From the NCBI RefSeq assembly GCF_011806405.1, contig NZ_JAATOW010000012.1, positions 1-64,000 on the forward strand: a stretch of 64,000 nucleotides of DNA, written 5' to 3'. How positions within the stretch are numbered: position 1 is the stretch's first letter; each line of letters begins with the position of its first letter. The notes under the pieces are model-generated. The model saw only the letters and a list, made by a program, of their open reading frames with translations, did not search any database and was not told where the DNA came from. Shown here piece by piece: positions 16,921-25,186 of the stretch. The position numbers and the translations under genes are program-made. This DNA is from Pseudooceanicola sp. HF7. GTDB lineage: Bacteria > Pseudomonadota > Alphaproteobacteria > Rhodobacterales > Rhodobacteraceae.

Positions 16921-18932
16921 CGCAGGGGCCACGGGAGTCTGGCGAATTCCTGCAGGAGACCCGGCGGGAAGTCGCGGTTGAGCTGAGCGGCCACGAAGCA
17001 GATCGCGAAGGTGCCTACAGCGGTAAGGATGAAGGTCATCAGCCAGCTTGCCCCGGCGCGTACCCGGAAGAAGGCCAGCAGGAAGGGCACGAGCGCCAGG
17101 ATGAAGCCGACCAGCGCGGTGCCGGCCAGGAAGGCGCCGAACCAGGCCAGTGTGCCCCAAAGACCGTGCGGTGCCTCGGCATCCTCGCCCGCCGCTTCAC
17201 GGTCGATGAAGACGGGATCGGTTTCCGGCACCAGCATCATGCGGACCAGCACGGCCAGCGACGCGATGATCCCCACGGTACCCACCGTTAGCGGGAAGAT
17301 CTTGTCAGAGGTCAGGTCGATGAAGGCGGCATTGACCCAGGCGGTGATCATGTAGGCCAGAACGACCATCAGGAAGACGATCGGCGCGCGCTTGGTGCCG
17401 GTCTTCAGCCCGGCATCCGTGGGCATGTGCTTGGCCTGGCGGATGCCGAGGATGATGGAGATGATGGTCAGCGCCACGATCACCAGCACGATCGGAGAGG
17501 CCACGTAGTCCAGCCCGTCCTCCAGCCCGCGGCGGAAGCGGAAGCTGGCGATCTGATGAGCGTTGTTGGAAAAGTTCTCGGCCTGGTCGGACAGAACGAA
17601 GCCGATCAGGAAGGCTGGGCGCGACCAGTCGAAGCGGCGCAGGAAGATCCCCAGCAGACCCACGGCAAAGAGCGCAACAAGGTCCCCGAGGTCCTGGCGC
17701 GACTGGAAGGCCGCGAAGGTGATCATCATGAACAGGAAGGGAGCCAGCAGGGTAAAGCGGATCCGCGTCAGCCGGGAAATCGGCCCGGAGAGCACGATAC
17801 ACAGCCCTGCGCCCACCACGTTGGCCAGCGCCAGCGACCAGACGATCGTATAGGTGACATCCAGGTCATTGGTGATCATCTGCGGACCGGCGATGATCCC
17901 CAGAAGGCCCATGCCCCCGATGAAGATTGCCATCGAGCCAGACCCGGGGATGCCGAAGATCAGCGTCGGAACCAGCCCGCCGCCCTCCTTGGCGTTGTTG
18001 GAGCTTTCCGGCCCCACCACGCCCCGCACGTCCCCTTTGCCGAAGCCGGATTTATCCTTTGAACTCTGGACGGTATGCCCATAGGCGATCCAGTCCACGA
18101 CGGAGCCGCCAAGGCCGGGGATGATCCCAACCACCACGCCGATCGTGGCACAGCGCAGCGACAGCCAGCGGTTCGTCCACCAGTCCTTGATGCCCTCGGC
18201 CCAGCCCGCGCCCAGCAGGGAGCGGTCGGAAATCGCCTTGTCCTGGCGCAGCAGGCCGATGATCTCGGGGATGGCGAAGATGCCCAGACCCACGATGACC
18301 AGGCTCAGTCCGTCGATCAGGTAGGGAATGTCGTAGGTGGCCATGCGCAGGGAGCCCCCCGCGCCGGCCTCTCCGATGGTGCCGACCAACAGGCCAAGAC
18401 AGGCCGCCGCCACACCCTTCAGCGCAACGGTGCCGGCCAGGATCGCGACCATGGACAGGCCCAGAAGCGTGATCGCCAGCATCTCGGGCGTGCCGAAGGC
18501 CAGGACGATAGGCCGCGCCACCAGGATCAGCCCGGTCAGGATCACCGCGCCGAACAAGCCGCCGAATAGGGAAGAGGCAAAGGCCGCAGCCAGGGCGCGC
18601 GCCGCCTGTCCCTTACGGGCCATGGGAAAGCCGTCAAGCACGGTAGCCTGGCTGGCCGATGACCCGGGTATGCCCAGCAAAACGGAGGCAAAGGTGTCCG
18701 ATGTCGGCACCACCGCGATCAGCCCGACCATCAATGCCAGGCCGGAAACGGGATCCATGCCGAACATGAAGGGCAGGACAAGCGACAGGCCGGCGATACC
18801 GCCAAGTCCGGGAAAGACGCCCACAGACAGCCCCAGCAGCACGCCGATGACCATGTACATCAGCTGGGCCGGCTGGAAAATTTGCGCAAAGGCGTCCTGC
18901 AGCGCCGGAAGCGCTGTGACAAAGGTTTCCAT
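16917..18932 (-). CDS. tctA: Tripartite tricarboxylate transporter large permease TctA fused to a TctB-like domain
   Basis: Inner-membrane permease of the tripartite tricarboxylate transporter (TTT), 671 residues against about 500 for usual TctA. Residues 1-~500 are TctA: PAQLMYMVIGVLLGLSVGVFPGLGG at the N terminus, IPGSSASQATVLDG, and the second glycine-rich motif GIIPGLGGSVVDW. From about residue 515 to the end there are four more hydrophobic segments separated by an acidic loop (DREAAGEDAEAP), the arrangement of the small TctB subunit. No separate tctB is present, so this looks like a genuine TctA-TctB fusion. tctC lies 71 bp upstream. Confidence 0.92.
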   Translation of the reverse strand: METFVTALPALQDAFAQIFQPAQLMYMVIGVLLGLSVGVFPGLGGIAGLSLVLPFMFGMDPVSGLALMVGLIAVVPTSDTFASVLLGIPGSSASQATVLDGFPMARKGQAARALAAAFASSLFGGLFGAVILTGLILVARPIVLAFGTPEMLAITLLGLSMVAILAGTVALKGVAAACLGLLVGTIGEAGAGGSLRMATYDIPYLIDGLSLVIVGLGIFAIPEIIGLLRQDKAISDRSLLGAGWAEGIKDWWTNRWLSLRCATIGVVVGIIPGLGGSVVDWIAYGHTVQSSKDKSGFGKGDVRGVVGPESSNNAKEGGGLVPTLIFGIPGSGSMAIFIGGMGLLGIIAGPQMITNDLDVTYTIVWSLALANVVGAGLCIVLSGPISRLTRIRFTLLAPFLFMMITFAAFQSRQDLGDLVALFAVGLLGIFLRRFDWSRPAFLIGFVLSDQAENFSNNAHQIASFRFRRGLEDGLDYVASPIVLVIVALTIISIILGIRQAKHMPTDAGLKTGTKRAPIVFLMVVLAYMITAWVNAAFIDLTSDKIFPLTVGTVGIIASLAVLVRMMLVPETDPVFIDREAAGEDAEAPHGLWGTLAWFGAFLAGTALVGFILALVPFLLAFFRVRAGASWLMTFILTAVGTFAICFVAAQLNRDFPPGLLQEFARLPWPLR

Positions 18933-19003
18933 AGGTCGGGATCCGTAAGTTTGCCTTCCACGCGCGCCAAAGAGCCACGTGGAAGGCGTTTCAGAGGGTC
19001 AGA

Positions 19004-20095
19004 TCAGTCAAGCTTCACGCCGTAGTCGTCGGCCAGCCACTGCTTGACGTAGGCCTTGGCTTCCGGGCTTACGTTGGTGCCAAGATCTGCCATTTTCTGG
19101 GCTGCCGGCAGGGTGACCTGCGGATAGACACCCAGGGTATCGGCGCTCATGTCCGCGAAATCCGGAGCCGAGGTCACGGCCTTGAAGGCCTCCGTATAGG
19201 TGTCGATCACCTCTTGGGAGGAGCCGGCGGGCAGGAAGATCATCTTCTGGGCCGGGAAGCCGGCGATGAAGAAGGCCTTCCAGGCATCCCATGCGTCACC
19301 GGAAGTCTCGCACTCAGGCGTGGCCTCGCAGACTTCCTTGAAGGTCGGGATATCGGGGAAGGTCGGATCGCGGACGATATTGCCGTCGTCATCCAGCGCG
19401 CCCCAGGTCATCATCGGCACCGCATCGCCGGATTCCACCAGCGGCACGACGCTTTTCAGGTAGGCAGAGCTGGTCTGGTAGTCGATGTTGGCTTCGCCGC
19501 GTTCGAACATCAGGCGGCCATCGCCACGGCCCTTGATGCCGAAGACGGGCTCCACGTTCATGCCCAGCATCTTCCAGGCCAGCAGCGGAACCAGGTCAAG
19601 CCGCGTGGCCCCCTGGGAGCCCCAGATGAAATCGGTGTCCTGCAGGCCCGTGGCATCCATGCCGTCCATCTCGGAGGCAAGGTCGGGCGGCAGGTAGGCC
19701 ACGCCGCCGGTGCCGGAGCCCAAGACGACCTGCCAGTCCTTGTATTCGTATTTCACCCGCGGATCATCCAGCAGGTAGGGGAATTGCGTGGACCCGGAGG
19801 TGCCGAAGATCAGCGTGCCGGGGTTGTCCTCGAAGGTTTGTTCCTGGAACCAGTTGGCCCCCTTGGTGGAACCGGCACCGGGCATGTACTTCACGACCAC
19901 GGTGGGTTCGCCGGGCAAGGCCTTGCTGAGCAGCGGCGCATAGAAGTTCGCCCAGGCAGCAGATCCCCCCGTTTCAGAGAAGGGGATGACGTATTCGACG
20001 GTCTTGCCGCTCAGGTCCAGCGCAACGGCATTGGTGCCCACCAGAGCGGCAGCAACGGAAACAGAAGCGGCAAGCGCCGCGGATTTGATAGACAT
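19004..20095 (-). CDS. tctC: TctC/Bug-family periplasmic solute-binding receptor
   Basis: Periplasmic binding component of the TTT transporter, 363 residues. The ATG at 20095 is preceded by AAGGAGGAAAA; the longer open frame upstream to 20788 is a shadow of tctD. Signal peptide residues 1-~27 end at NAVALD. The mature protein opens with VEYVIPFSETGGSAAW and VVKYMPGAGSTKGANW, equivalent to the Bug ligand-binding loops, although the usual GG-x-x-D is replaced by GGSAAW. It is the first gene of the operon and is divergent from tctDE. Expected ligands are carboxylates such as citrate or tricarballylate; not provable here. Confidence 0.9.
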   Translation of the reverse strand: MSIKSAALAASVSVAAALVGTNAVALDLSGKTVEYVIPFSETGGSAAWANFYAPLLSKALPGEPTVVVKYMPGAGSTKGANWFQEQTFEDNPGTLIFGTSGSTQFPYLLDDPRVKYEYKDWQVVLGSGTGGVAYLPPDLASEMDGMDATGLQDTDFIWGSQGATRLDLVPLLAWKMLGMNVEPVFGIKGRGDGRLMFERGEANIDYQTSSAYLKSVVPLVESGDAVPMMTWGALDDDGNIVRDPTFPDIPTFKEVCEATPECETSGDAWDAWKAFFIAGFPAQKMIFLPAGSSQEVIDTYTEAFKAVTSAPDFADMSADTLGVYPQVTLPAAQKMADLGTNVSPEAKAYVKQWLADDYGVKLD

Positions 20096-20179
20096 GTTTT
20101 CCTCCTTTTCGGAACGCCCTCCCGACGTCCCCGCAGGCAAGTCACCGCTTGCCCGATGAGGCGACGCTAAGCTACGAAC

Positions 20180-20199
20180 CTTTCGTGAAGCTTTCGGAG
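20180..20199 (+). promoter_or_regulatory. Candidate TctD operator (11-bp-spaced direct repeat)
   Basis: CTTTCG occurs at 20180-20185 and again at 20191-20196, exactly 11 bp apart, in the divergent gap between tctC and tctD. OmpR/PhoB-type regulators such as TctD bind direct repeats with this spacing. The site is 11-30 bp before the tctD ATG and about 85 bp upstream of tctC. Binding is inferred. Confidence 0.45.
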
Positions 20200-20209
20200 T
20201 CAAATAAAA

Positions 20210-20878
20210 ATGCGCATCGCCATCGTCGAGGATAACGACAGCATTGCGAAGGGCATAGCCTATCGGCTGGAGGACCGCGGTCACGCCGTGGATATCCTGA
20301 GCGATGGCGAAGCCGCCGATGCCTTCCTGCGCGACGATGGCAACGAGCTGATCATCCTGGACCTCACGCTGCCGGGCATGGGCGGCATCGATATCCTGAA
20401 GGGCATGCGCCAGCGCGGCGATGGGCGCCCAGTGCTGATCCTCACGGCCATGTCGGACCTGCCTTCCCGGGTGGCGGGGCTGGATGCCGGGGCGGATGAT
20501 TACCTTGTGAAACCCTTCGAGATGGAAGAGCTGGAGGCGCGCGTGCGCGCCCTGTCCCGGCGCGGAGGGCGCGCGCTTGAGGAAGCCCTCTCCGTGGGTC
20601 GCATCAGCTTCATGCCGGACACGCGCGAAGCCCAGGCCGATGGCCAGCCCCTGGACATGCCCCGCCGGGAGCTTGCCCTGCTGGAGGCGCTGATCCGTGC
20701 CCAGGGCCGCACCGTGTCCAAGTCGGACCTGCTGGATCACCTCTACGGCACCGGCGCCTCGGTCGAGGAAAGCGCGGTAGAGGTCCATGTCTCGCGGTTG
20801 CGCAAGAAGCTCTCTGCCTTCGGCGTCGATATCCGGACCCGGCGCGGCATCGGCTACCTGTTGCAGGAAAGCGCATGA
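20210..20878 (+). CDS. tctD: OmpR-family response regulator, TctD-like
   Basis: DNA-binding response regulator of 222 residues. The receiver domain (1-115) has the acidic pair in VEDND, phospho-acceptor Asp51 in IILDLTLPGMGG, and the conserved Lys in YLVKPFEMEEL. The C-terminal winged helix (130-220) has the VEVHVSRLRKKL recognition-helix region and RRGIGYLL wing. It overlaps the kinase gene by 4 bp and is divergent from tctC, the classic layout for control of tricarboxylate uptake. Confidence 0.93.
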   Translation: MRIAIVEDNDSIAKGIAYRLEDRGHAVDILSDGEAADAFLRDDGNELIILDLTLPGMGGIDILKGMRQRGDGRPVLILTAMSDLPSRVAGLDAGADDYLVKPFEMEELEARVRALSRRGGRALEEALSVGRISFMPDTREAQADGQPLDMPRRELALLEALIRAQGRTVSKSDLLDHLYGTGASVEESAVEVHVSRLRKKLSAFGVDIRTRRGIGYLLQESA

Positions 20879-22233
20879 AACGCTCCCTTCGCCTGCGCCT
20901 GTTCATTATCATCCTGAGCCCGCTCATCCTGCTGGCCAGCGTGATCGCCATCTGGCGGATCAGCGTCGCCCATGACACAGCCGATGAGCTTTTCGACAGG
21001 ACGCTGATGACCACCGGGCTTGCCGTCTCCAAGGATGTGGCGCTGCTGGACGGCGATGCGATCCGCCTGCAGACCCAGCGGATCCTGGATGAAGCTGCGG
21101 GCGGGCCGATCCGCTACCACGTCTACGGGCCGGACGGGGTGCTGGTGACCGGCTATGCCGTGCCGCCCACCCCGATCCTGCGCGGCCTGCCGGAGGATGA
21201 CGCCTTCATCTACTTCGACGGGCTCTACAAGGGAAAGGTCATGCGGGTCCTGCGGCTGCGCGATGTGACCACCATCGGCGGGATGACCGGTCTGTTCACC
21301 ATCTCCGTCTGGCAGGACCTGGACGTGCGCGGCGCCTTCGCCTGGGAACTGGCCCTGCGGTCGCTGCTGGTCATCGCCCTGCTGATCCTGGCCGTTGCCC
21401 TGCTCGTCTGGTTCGGCGTCCGCTACGGCCTGAAGCCTCTGACGGACCTCGAGGACGCGATCTCGCGCCGATCCTCTGAGGATCTGAACCCGATCCAGCG
21501 CGCCGTCCCAATAGAGGCCGCAGGCATCGTCGACCGGCTCAACACGCTGTTCGGCAAGGTTTCGGCCACGCTGGATGCCCAGGCGGCTTTCATCTCGGAT
21601 GCGGCGCACCAGCTGCGCAATCCGATCGCCGGTTTGCGGGCCCTCGGCGAGTCGATCGAAACGGCGCCCAACGTGGAAGTCGCCCGCGCCCGCGCGCGGG
21701 ACCTGGTGGGGGCTGCTGAACGGGCCAGCGACCTGGCCAACAAGCTGCTGACGCTGGAACGCGCAAGGGCGGAACGCGGGGGCGAAAGCCTGGTACCGAC
21801 GGATCTGACAGCGGTCCTGGAACGGATCGTCGCCAGCTTCCAGGCAGAGGCACAGGCGCATGGCGTGATCCTAACCCTGGTCACGCCGGAGGATCCCATG
21901 GTCATCCCCGCCGAGGAAGTCATGCTGGGCGAAGCAGTGACCAACCTGATCGACAATGCGCTGGTCCATGGCGGGCCCGCGATGTCCCGGATCACGGTGG
22001 AGCTGACCCGCAGCCGGGCGGCCTGTCATCTGAGCGTGCGCGATGACGGTCGCGGGGTGCCCGAAGACAAGTTGCCCAAGATCGTCCGGCGCTTCGGCCA
22101 GGCCCAGCCCGGGCCCGGCAGCGGCCTTGGCCTGGCCATCGCCGAAGCAGTGGCCAAGCGGCATGAGGGCAAGCTGCGCGTGTCTTCCAAGGATTGCGGT
22201 TTTGCCGTGCACCTGATCCTGCCGCTGGGCTGA
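20875..22233 (+). CDS. tctE: Sensor histidine kinase, TctE-like
   Basis: Inner-membrane histidine kinase of 452 residues. Membrane segments are at about 9-26 and 165-185, enclosing a periplasmic 2CSK-type sensor domain. After a HAMP-like linker the dimerisation helix carries the phospho-acceptor His in FISDAAHQLRNPIAG. The ATPase domain shows the N box NLIDNALVHGG, the G1 box DDGRGVPED and the G2 box GSGLGLAIAEAV. Partner of the upstream response regulator; it should sense the carboxylate taken up by the TctCA system. Confidence 0.93.
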   Translation: MKRSLRLRLFIIILSPLILLASVIAIWRISVAHDTADELFDRTLMTTGLAVSKDVALLDGDAIRLQTQRILDEAAGGPIRYHVYGPDGVLVTGYAVPPTPILRGLPEDDAFIYFDGLYKGKVMRVLRLRDVTTIGGMTGLFTISVWQDLDVRGAFAWELALRSLLVIALLILAVALLVWFGVRYGLKPLTDLEDAISRRSSEDLNPIQRAVPIEAAGIVDRLNTLFGKVSATLDAQAAFISDAAHQLRNPIAGLRALGESIETAPNVEVARARARDLVGAAERASDLANKLLTLERARAERGGESLVPTDLTAVLERIVASFQAEAQAHGVILTLVTPEDPMVIPAEEVMLGEAVTNLIDNALVHGGPAMSRITVELTRSRAACHLSVRDDGRGVPEDKLPKIVRRFGQAQPGPGSGLGLAIAEAVAKRHEGKLRVSSKDCGFAVHLILPLG

Positions 22234-22253
22234 GCCGCGCTTAGGGCGCGGGC

Positions 22254-24044
22254 TTAACGGACGATGGCATAGGCCTGCATCAGCCGCGGCGTGGCCGCGC
22301 CGCGCAACATCCCCTCGGGATCGCGGGACAGGCCGGTTAGACGGCCGATTGCCCAAGGCTCCGACACGACAAGCTTGTGGCCCCGTTCGCGCAGCGCAGA
22401 GAGCACGTCCTCACCGAACTGCGGTTCTGCCATCAGGTGGCCCGGCTTCACACCACGCGGATGGAAGCTGGCCTGCAGGTGGGCCGTATGGAAGAGCGGC
22501 GCGTCGATGGCTTCCTGAAGGTTCATCCCGTGATGGGCCAGCCGCAGGAAGAAGCTGAGCTGCCATTGCTCCTGCTGGTCGCCGCCCGGTGTGCCAAAGG
22601 CCATCCGCGTCCCATCCGGCGCCCGCGCCGCGGAAGGCGTCAGCGTGGTCCTGGGCCGGCGCCCCGGGGCCAGCGACGTGGGCAGCCCCTCTTCCAGCCA
22701 GAACATCTGGCCGCGGTTGTTGAGCGGCACCCCCAGCCCCGGAATCACCGGAGAGCTCTGCAGCCACCCGCCCGAAGGCGTGGCCGAGACCATGTTGCCC
22801 CAGCGGTCGATCGCATCGACGTGGACGGTATCGCCTTCCTTGTTGGACAGATGCGCCATGGTCGGCTCACCGCCCCCGATCCCGGCATCGCCCTGCGCGA
22901 AGCGCTTGGCGCGGCGCAGGAAGCTGTCCACCTGGTGATCATAGCCCGGCAACCGGCCCGGCCGTATCTCAAGCGAGGCACGATCGCCGATCAGCCGCGC
23001 GCGCTCTGCCCCGTAGGATTGGGATAACAGCTGGTCCAGGGGGATCGTACCGTGCTGCGGATCGCCATAATAGGCCTCCCGGTCGGCAAAGCTGAGCTTC
23101 AGGGTTTCCGTGACAAGATGGGCAAACTCCGCCCCGCGGGGGGCCATCGCCGCCAGGTCGTGGTTCTCTAGGATCCGCAGCGATTGCAGCAAGGCCGGGC
23201 CCTGGGTCCAGGCACCGCACTTGAAGACCTCCCAGCCGTTGTGATCGACGCTCACAGCCGGTTCATAGCTGGCCTGCCACCCCGCCATGTCATCGCCGGT
23301 GAGCACGCCCTTGCGGTATTCGCCGTCTCCGTCCATCGGCGTCGCGGAGCTTACGTAATCGTCGATCGCCTCGGCCACGAAGCCCTTGTAGAAGGCCCGC
23401 CGGGCGGCCTCGATCTGGGCCTCGCGGGCGGTTTCGCTTTCGGCTTCCTCTAGCAGCCGGGTCCAGAAGGCCGCAAGCTGCGGATTGCGGAACAGCTTGT
23501 CCGCTTCGGGCCGCTTGCCGCCAGGCAGCCAGACCTCTGCCGAGGTCGGCCATTCCTTGCGGAAGAAATCCTCCTGCCCGGCGATGGTATTCACCATGAG
23601 CTGCAGCGCCGGATGCCCTTCGCCAGCGTAGTAGATTGCCGGTTCCAGCACCTCGCGCAGGGACAGTCGGCCATGGTCGCGCAACATCAGCATCCAGGCA
23701 TCGAAGGCACCGGGCACCACGGCCGCCAGCAGCCCGGCCCCGGGGATCAGCACCATGCCCTGCGCGGTGTAATGGGCGATGGTGGCCCCGGCGGGGGCCG
23801 AGCCCTGCCCGCAGATCACGGTTGGCGCGGCATCACCTGCGGGCCAGATCAGCGCGGGCATATCCCCCAGCGGGCCGTTCAGATGCGGCTCTACCACGTT
23901 CAGCACGAAGCCCATGCCAACCGCCGCATCGAAGGCCGTGCCGCCGGCCTCCAGCAGCTTCATGCCCACCGCGCTTGCCAGCCAGTGGGTCGAGGCGACA
24001 GCCCCGTAGGTGCCCTTCAACTCGGGCCGTGTCGTGAAACTCAT
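22254..24044 (-). CDS. Gamma-glutamyltransferase family protein
   Basis: N-terminal-nucleophile hydrolase of the gamma-glutamyltranspeptidase family, 596 residues. The likely self-processing site and catalytic Thr is in GDTVHVDAID, corresponding to the TTHxSVVD motif of E. coli Ggt, and the small subunit keeps WGNMVSATPSGGW, NNRG and TPGGDQQEQ. There is no obvious signal peptide, unlike periplasmic Ggt, so it may act in the cytosol on glutathione or another gamma-glutamyl or oxamate-like amide. It follows the AbrB-family gene by 12 bp in one operon, divergent from the GntR regulator. Confidence 0.88.
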   Translation of the reverse strand: MSFTTRPELKGTYGAVASTHWLASAVGMKLLEAGGTAFDAAVGMGFVLNVVEPHLNGPLGDMPALIWPAGDAAPTVICGQGSAPAGATIAHYTAQGMVLIPGAGLLAAVVPGAFDAWMLMLRDHGRLSLREVLEPAIYYAGEGHPALQLMVNTIAGQEDFFRKEWPTSAEVWLPGGKRPEADKLFRNPQLAAFWTRLLEEAESETAREAQIEAARRAFYKGFVAEAIDDYVSSATPMDGDGEYRKGVLTGDDMAGWQASYEPAVSVDHNGWEVFKCGAWTQGPALLQSLRILENHDLAAMAPRGAEFAHLVTETLKLSFADREAYYGDPQHGTIPLDQLLSQSYGAERARLIGDRASLEIRPGRLPGYDHQVDSFLRRAKRFAQGDAGIGGGEPTMAHLSNKEGDTVHVDAIDRWGNMVSATPSGGWLQSSPVIPGLGVPLNNRGQMFWLEEGLPTSLAPGRRPRTTLTPSAARAPDGTRMAFGTPGGDQQEQWQLSFFLRLAHHGMNLQEAIDAPLFHTAHLQASFHPRGVKPGHLMAEPQFGEDVLSALRERGHKLVVSEPWAIGRLTGLSRDPEGMLRGAATPRLMQAYAIVR

Positions 24045-24056
24045 GTCGCTCCCCCC

Positions 24057-25121
24057 TCAGGTCTTCGACTTATCCTGCCGGGTAAACAGCCGGGCCGCCA
24101 GCGGGGCACAGGTGATCACCAGGAAAATCCGCGCGATGTGATGGACCACCACGAAGCCCAGGTCGGCGCCGGAGACGATGGCAAGCACCGCCATCTCCGC
24201 CTGCCCACCGGGAGCGAAGCTCAGGAAGGCCTCCTGCCCCGGTGCCAGGCCCAGGCCCACCACGATTGCCGTCATGACGATCGCCAGGACCGCCAGGATG
24301 ATGACGAAGAAAACCCCCGCCAGCACGTCCTTGCGCAGCTCCCGCAGGGTCACGCCCACGTAGCCGACGCCGATCCCGATGCCGATCATGAACTGCGCGG
24401 CCAGGATCGATTCCGCCGGCGGGCGCGTGTGGATCAGCCCGGCCATGGTCAGCACCGCCGTGACGATCATCGGCCCCAGGATCGTCGCACCGAACAGGCC
24501 GATGCGCTCGCCCCCCTTCCAGCCGACCAGCGCCGCCAGCACCATGAGTCCCATCTCTTTCAGCGACAGGCTTGCGGCCGGTGCGCCGATGGGCTGGTCC
24601 AGCTCTGCCCCGAACCCCCAGTGCAGGATGATCGGCGCAAGGGTGACGATGATCGCCACACGCGTGGCGTGGATCAGCGACAGGGCCCGCGCATCGCCCC
24701 CCGCTTCGGAGCCGAAGATCACCATGTCCTGCAAGCCCCCCGGCATCGCCGCATACCAGGAGGTCACCCGGTCAAAGCCCGTCACCTTGTGAAAGAAGGG
24801 CATTCCCACCAGGCCGATGACGGCAATGTAGACCGGCACGAAGATGACCGAGGCCGCCATTTGCGGCAGTTGCGCCACCACCTCTGGCGTCAGCGAAGAT
24901 CCCACTGCCACGCCCAGGATCGTGCGCGCCGCCTTGGACACCTGCCCGAAGCCGATCAGGGGGCGGTGCATCAGGGCGGCCAGCAGGCTGGCGAAGAGCG
25001 GCCCGAAAAGGAAGGGCAAGGGCAGGTTCAGCAACCAGAACCCAGCCGTTCCCGCCGCCGCGATGGCAAAGGTCTCTACGCGGCGGGAGGTAACTGAGCG
25101 GGTCTTCGGGACTGCGGTCAT
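24057..25121 (-). CDS. AbrB-family integral membrane protein
   Basis: Membrane protein with two homologous halves, the AbrB duplication (ammonia monooxygenase/AbrB) family, about 354 residues from the ATG at 25121. Starts at 25133 or 25175 are possible, but the latter would place the triple operator inside the gene. Roughly ten hydrophobic segments are visible, with the repeated glycine/proline motifs AMPGGLQDMV and FAPGGQAEMAVLA, one per half. The family is poorly characterised and is often treated as a transporter. Its gene begins next to the operators and is co-transcribed with the gamma-glutamyltransferase. Confidence 0.85.
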   Translation of the reverse strand: MTAVPKTRSVTSRRVETFAIAAAGTAGFWLLNLPLPFLFGPLFASLLAALMHRPLIGFGQVSKAARTILGVAVGSSLTPEVVAQLPQMAASVIFVPVYIAVIGLVGMPFFHKVTGFDRVTSWYAAMPGGLQDMVIFGSEAGGDARALSLIHATRVAIIVTLAPIILHWGFGAELDQPIGAPAASLSLKEMGLMVLAALVGWKGGERIGLFGATILGPMIVTAVLTMAGLIHTRPPAESILAAQFMIGIGIGVGYVGVTLRELRKDVLAGVFFVIILAVLAIVMTAIVVGLGLAPGQEAFLSFAPGGQAEMAVLAIVSGADLGFVVVHHIARIFLVITCAPLAARLFTRQDKSKT

Positions 25122-25138
25122 GTGATCTACCATAGCTA

Positions 25139-25168
25139 TTGCATCCAATTGTATCCAACTGTATTCAA
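25139..25168. promoter_or_regulatory. Three phased TTG-N4-CAA boxes, candidate GntR operators
   Basis: TTGCATCCAA (25139-25148), TTGTATCCAA (25149-25158) and CTGTATTCAA (25159-25168) follow each other without a gap. Each is a 10-bp imperfect palindrome of the kind bound by FadR/FCD-type GntR repressors. They sit in the short gap between the AbrB-family gene and gntR, 18 bp before the gntR ATG, and could repress both directions. The 10-bp phase puts them on one face of the helix. Confidence 0.65.
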
Positions 25169-25186
25169 TAAGCAAGCGGAGGTATC

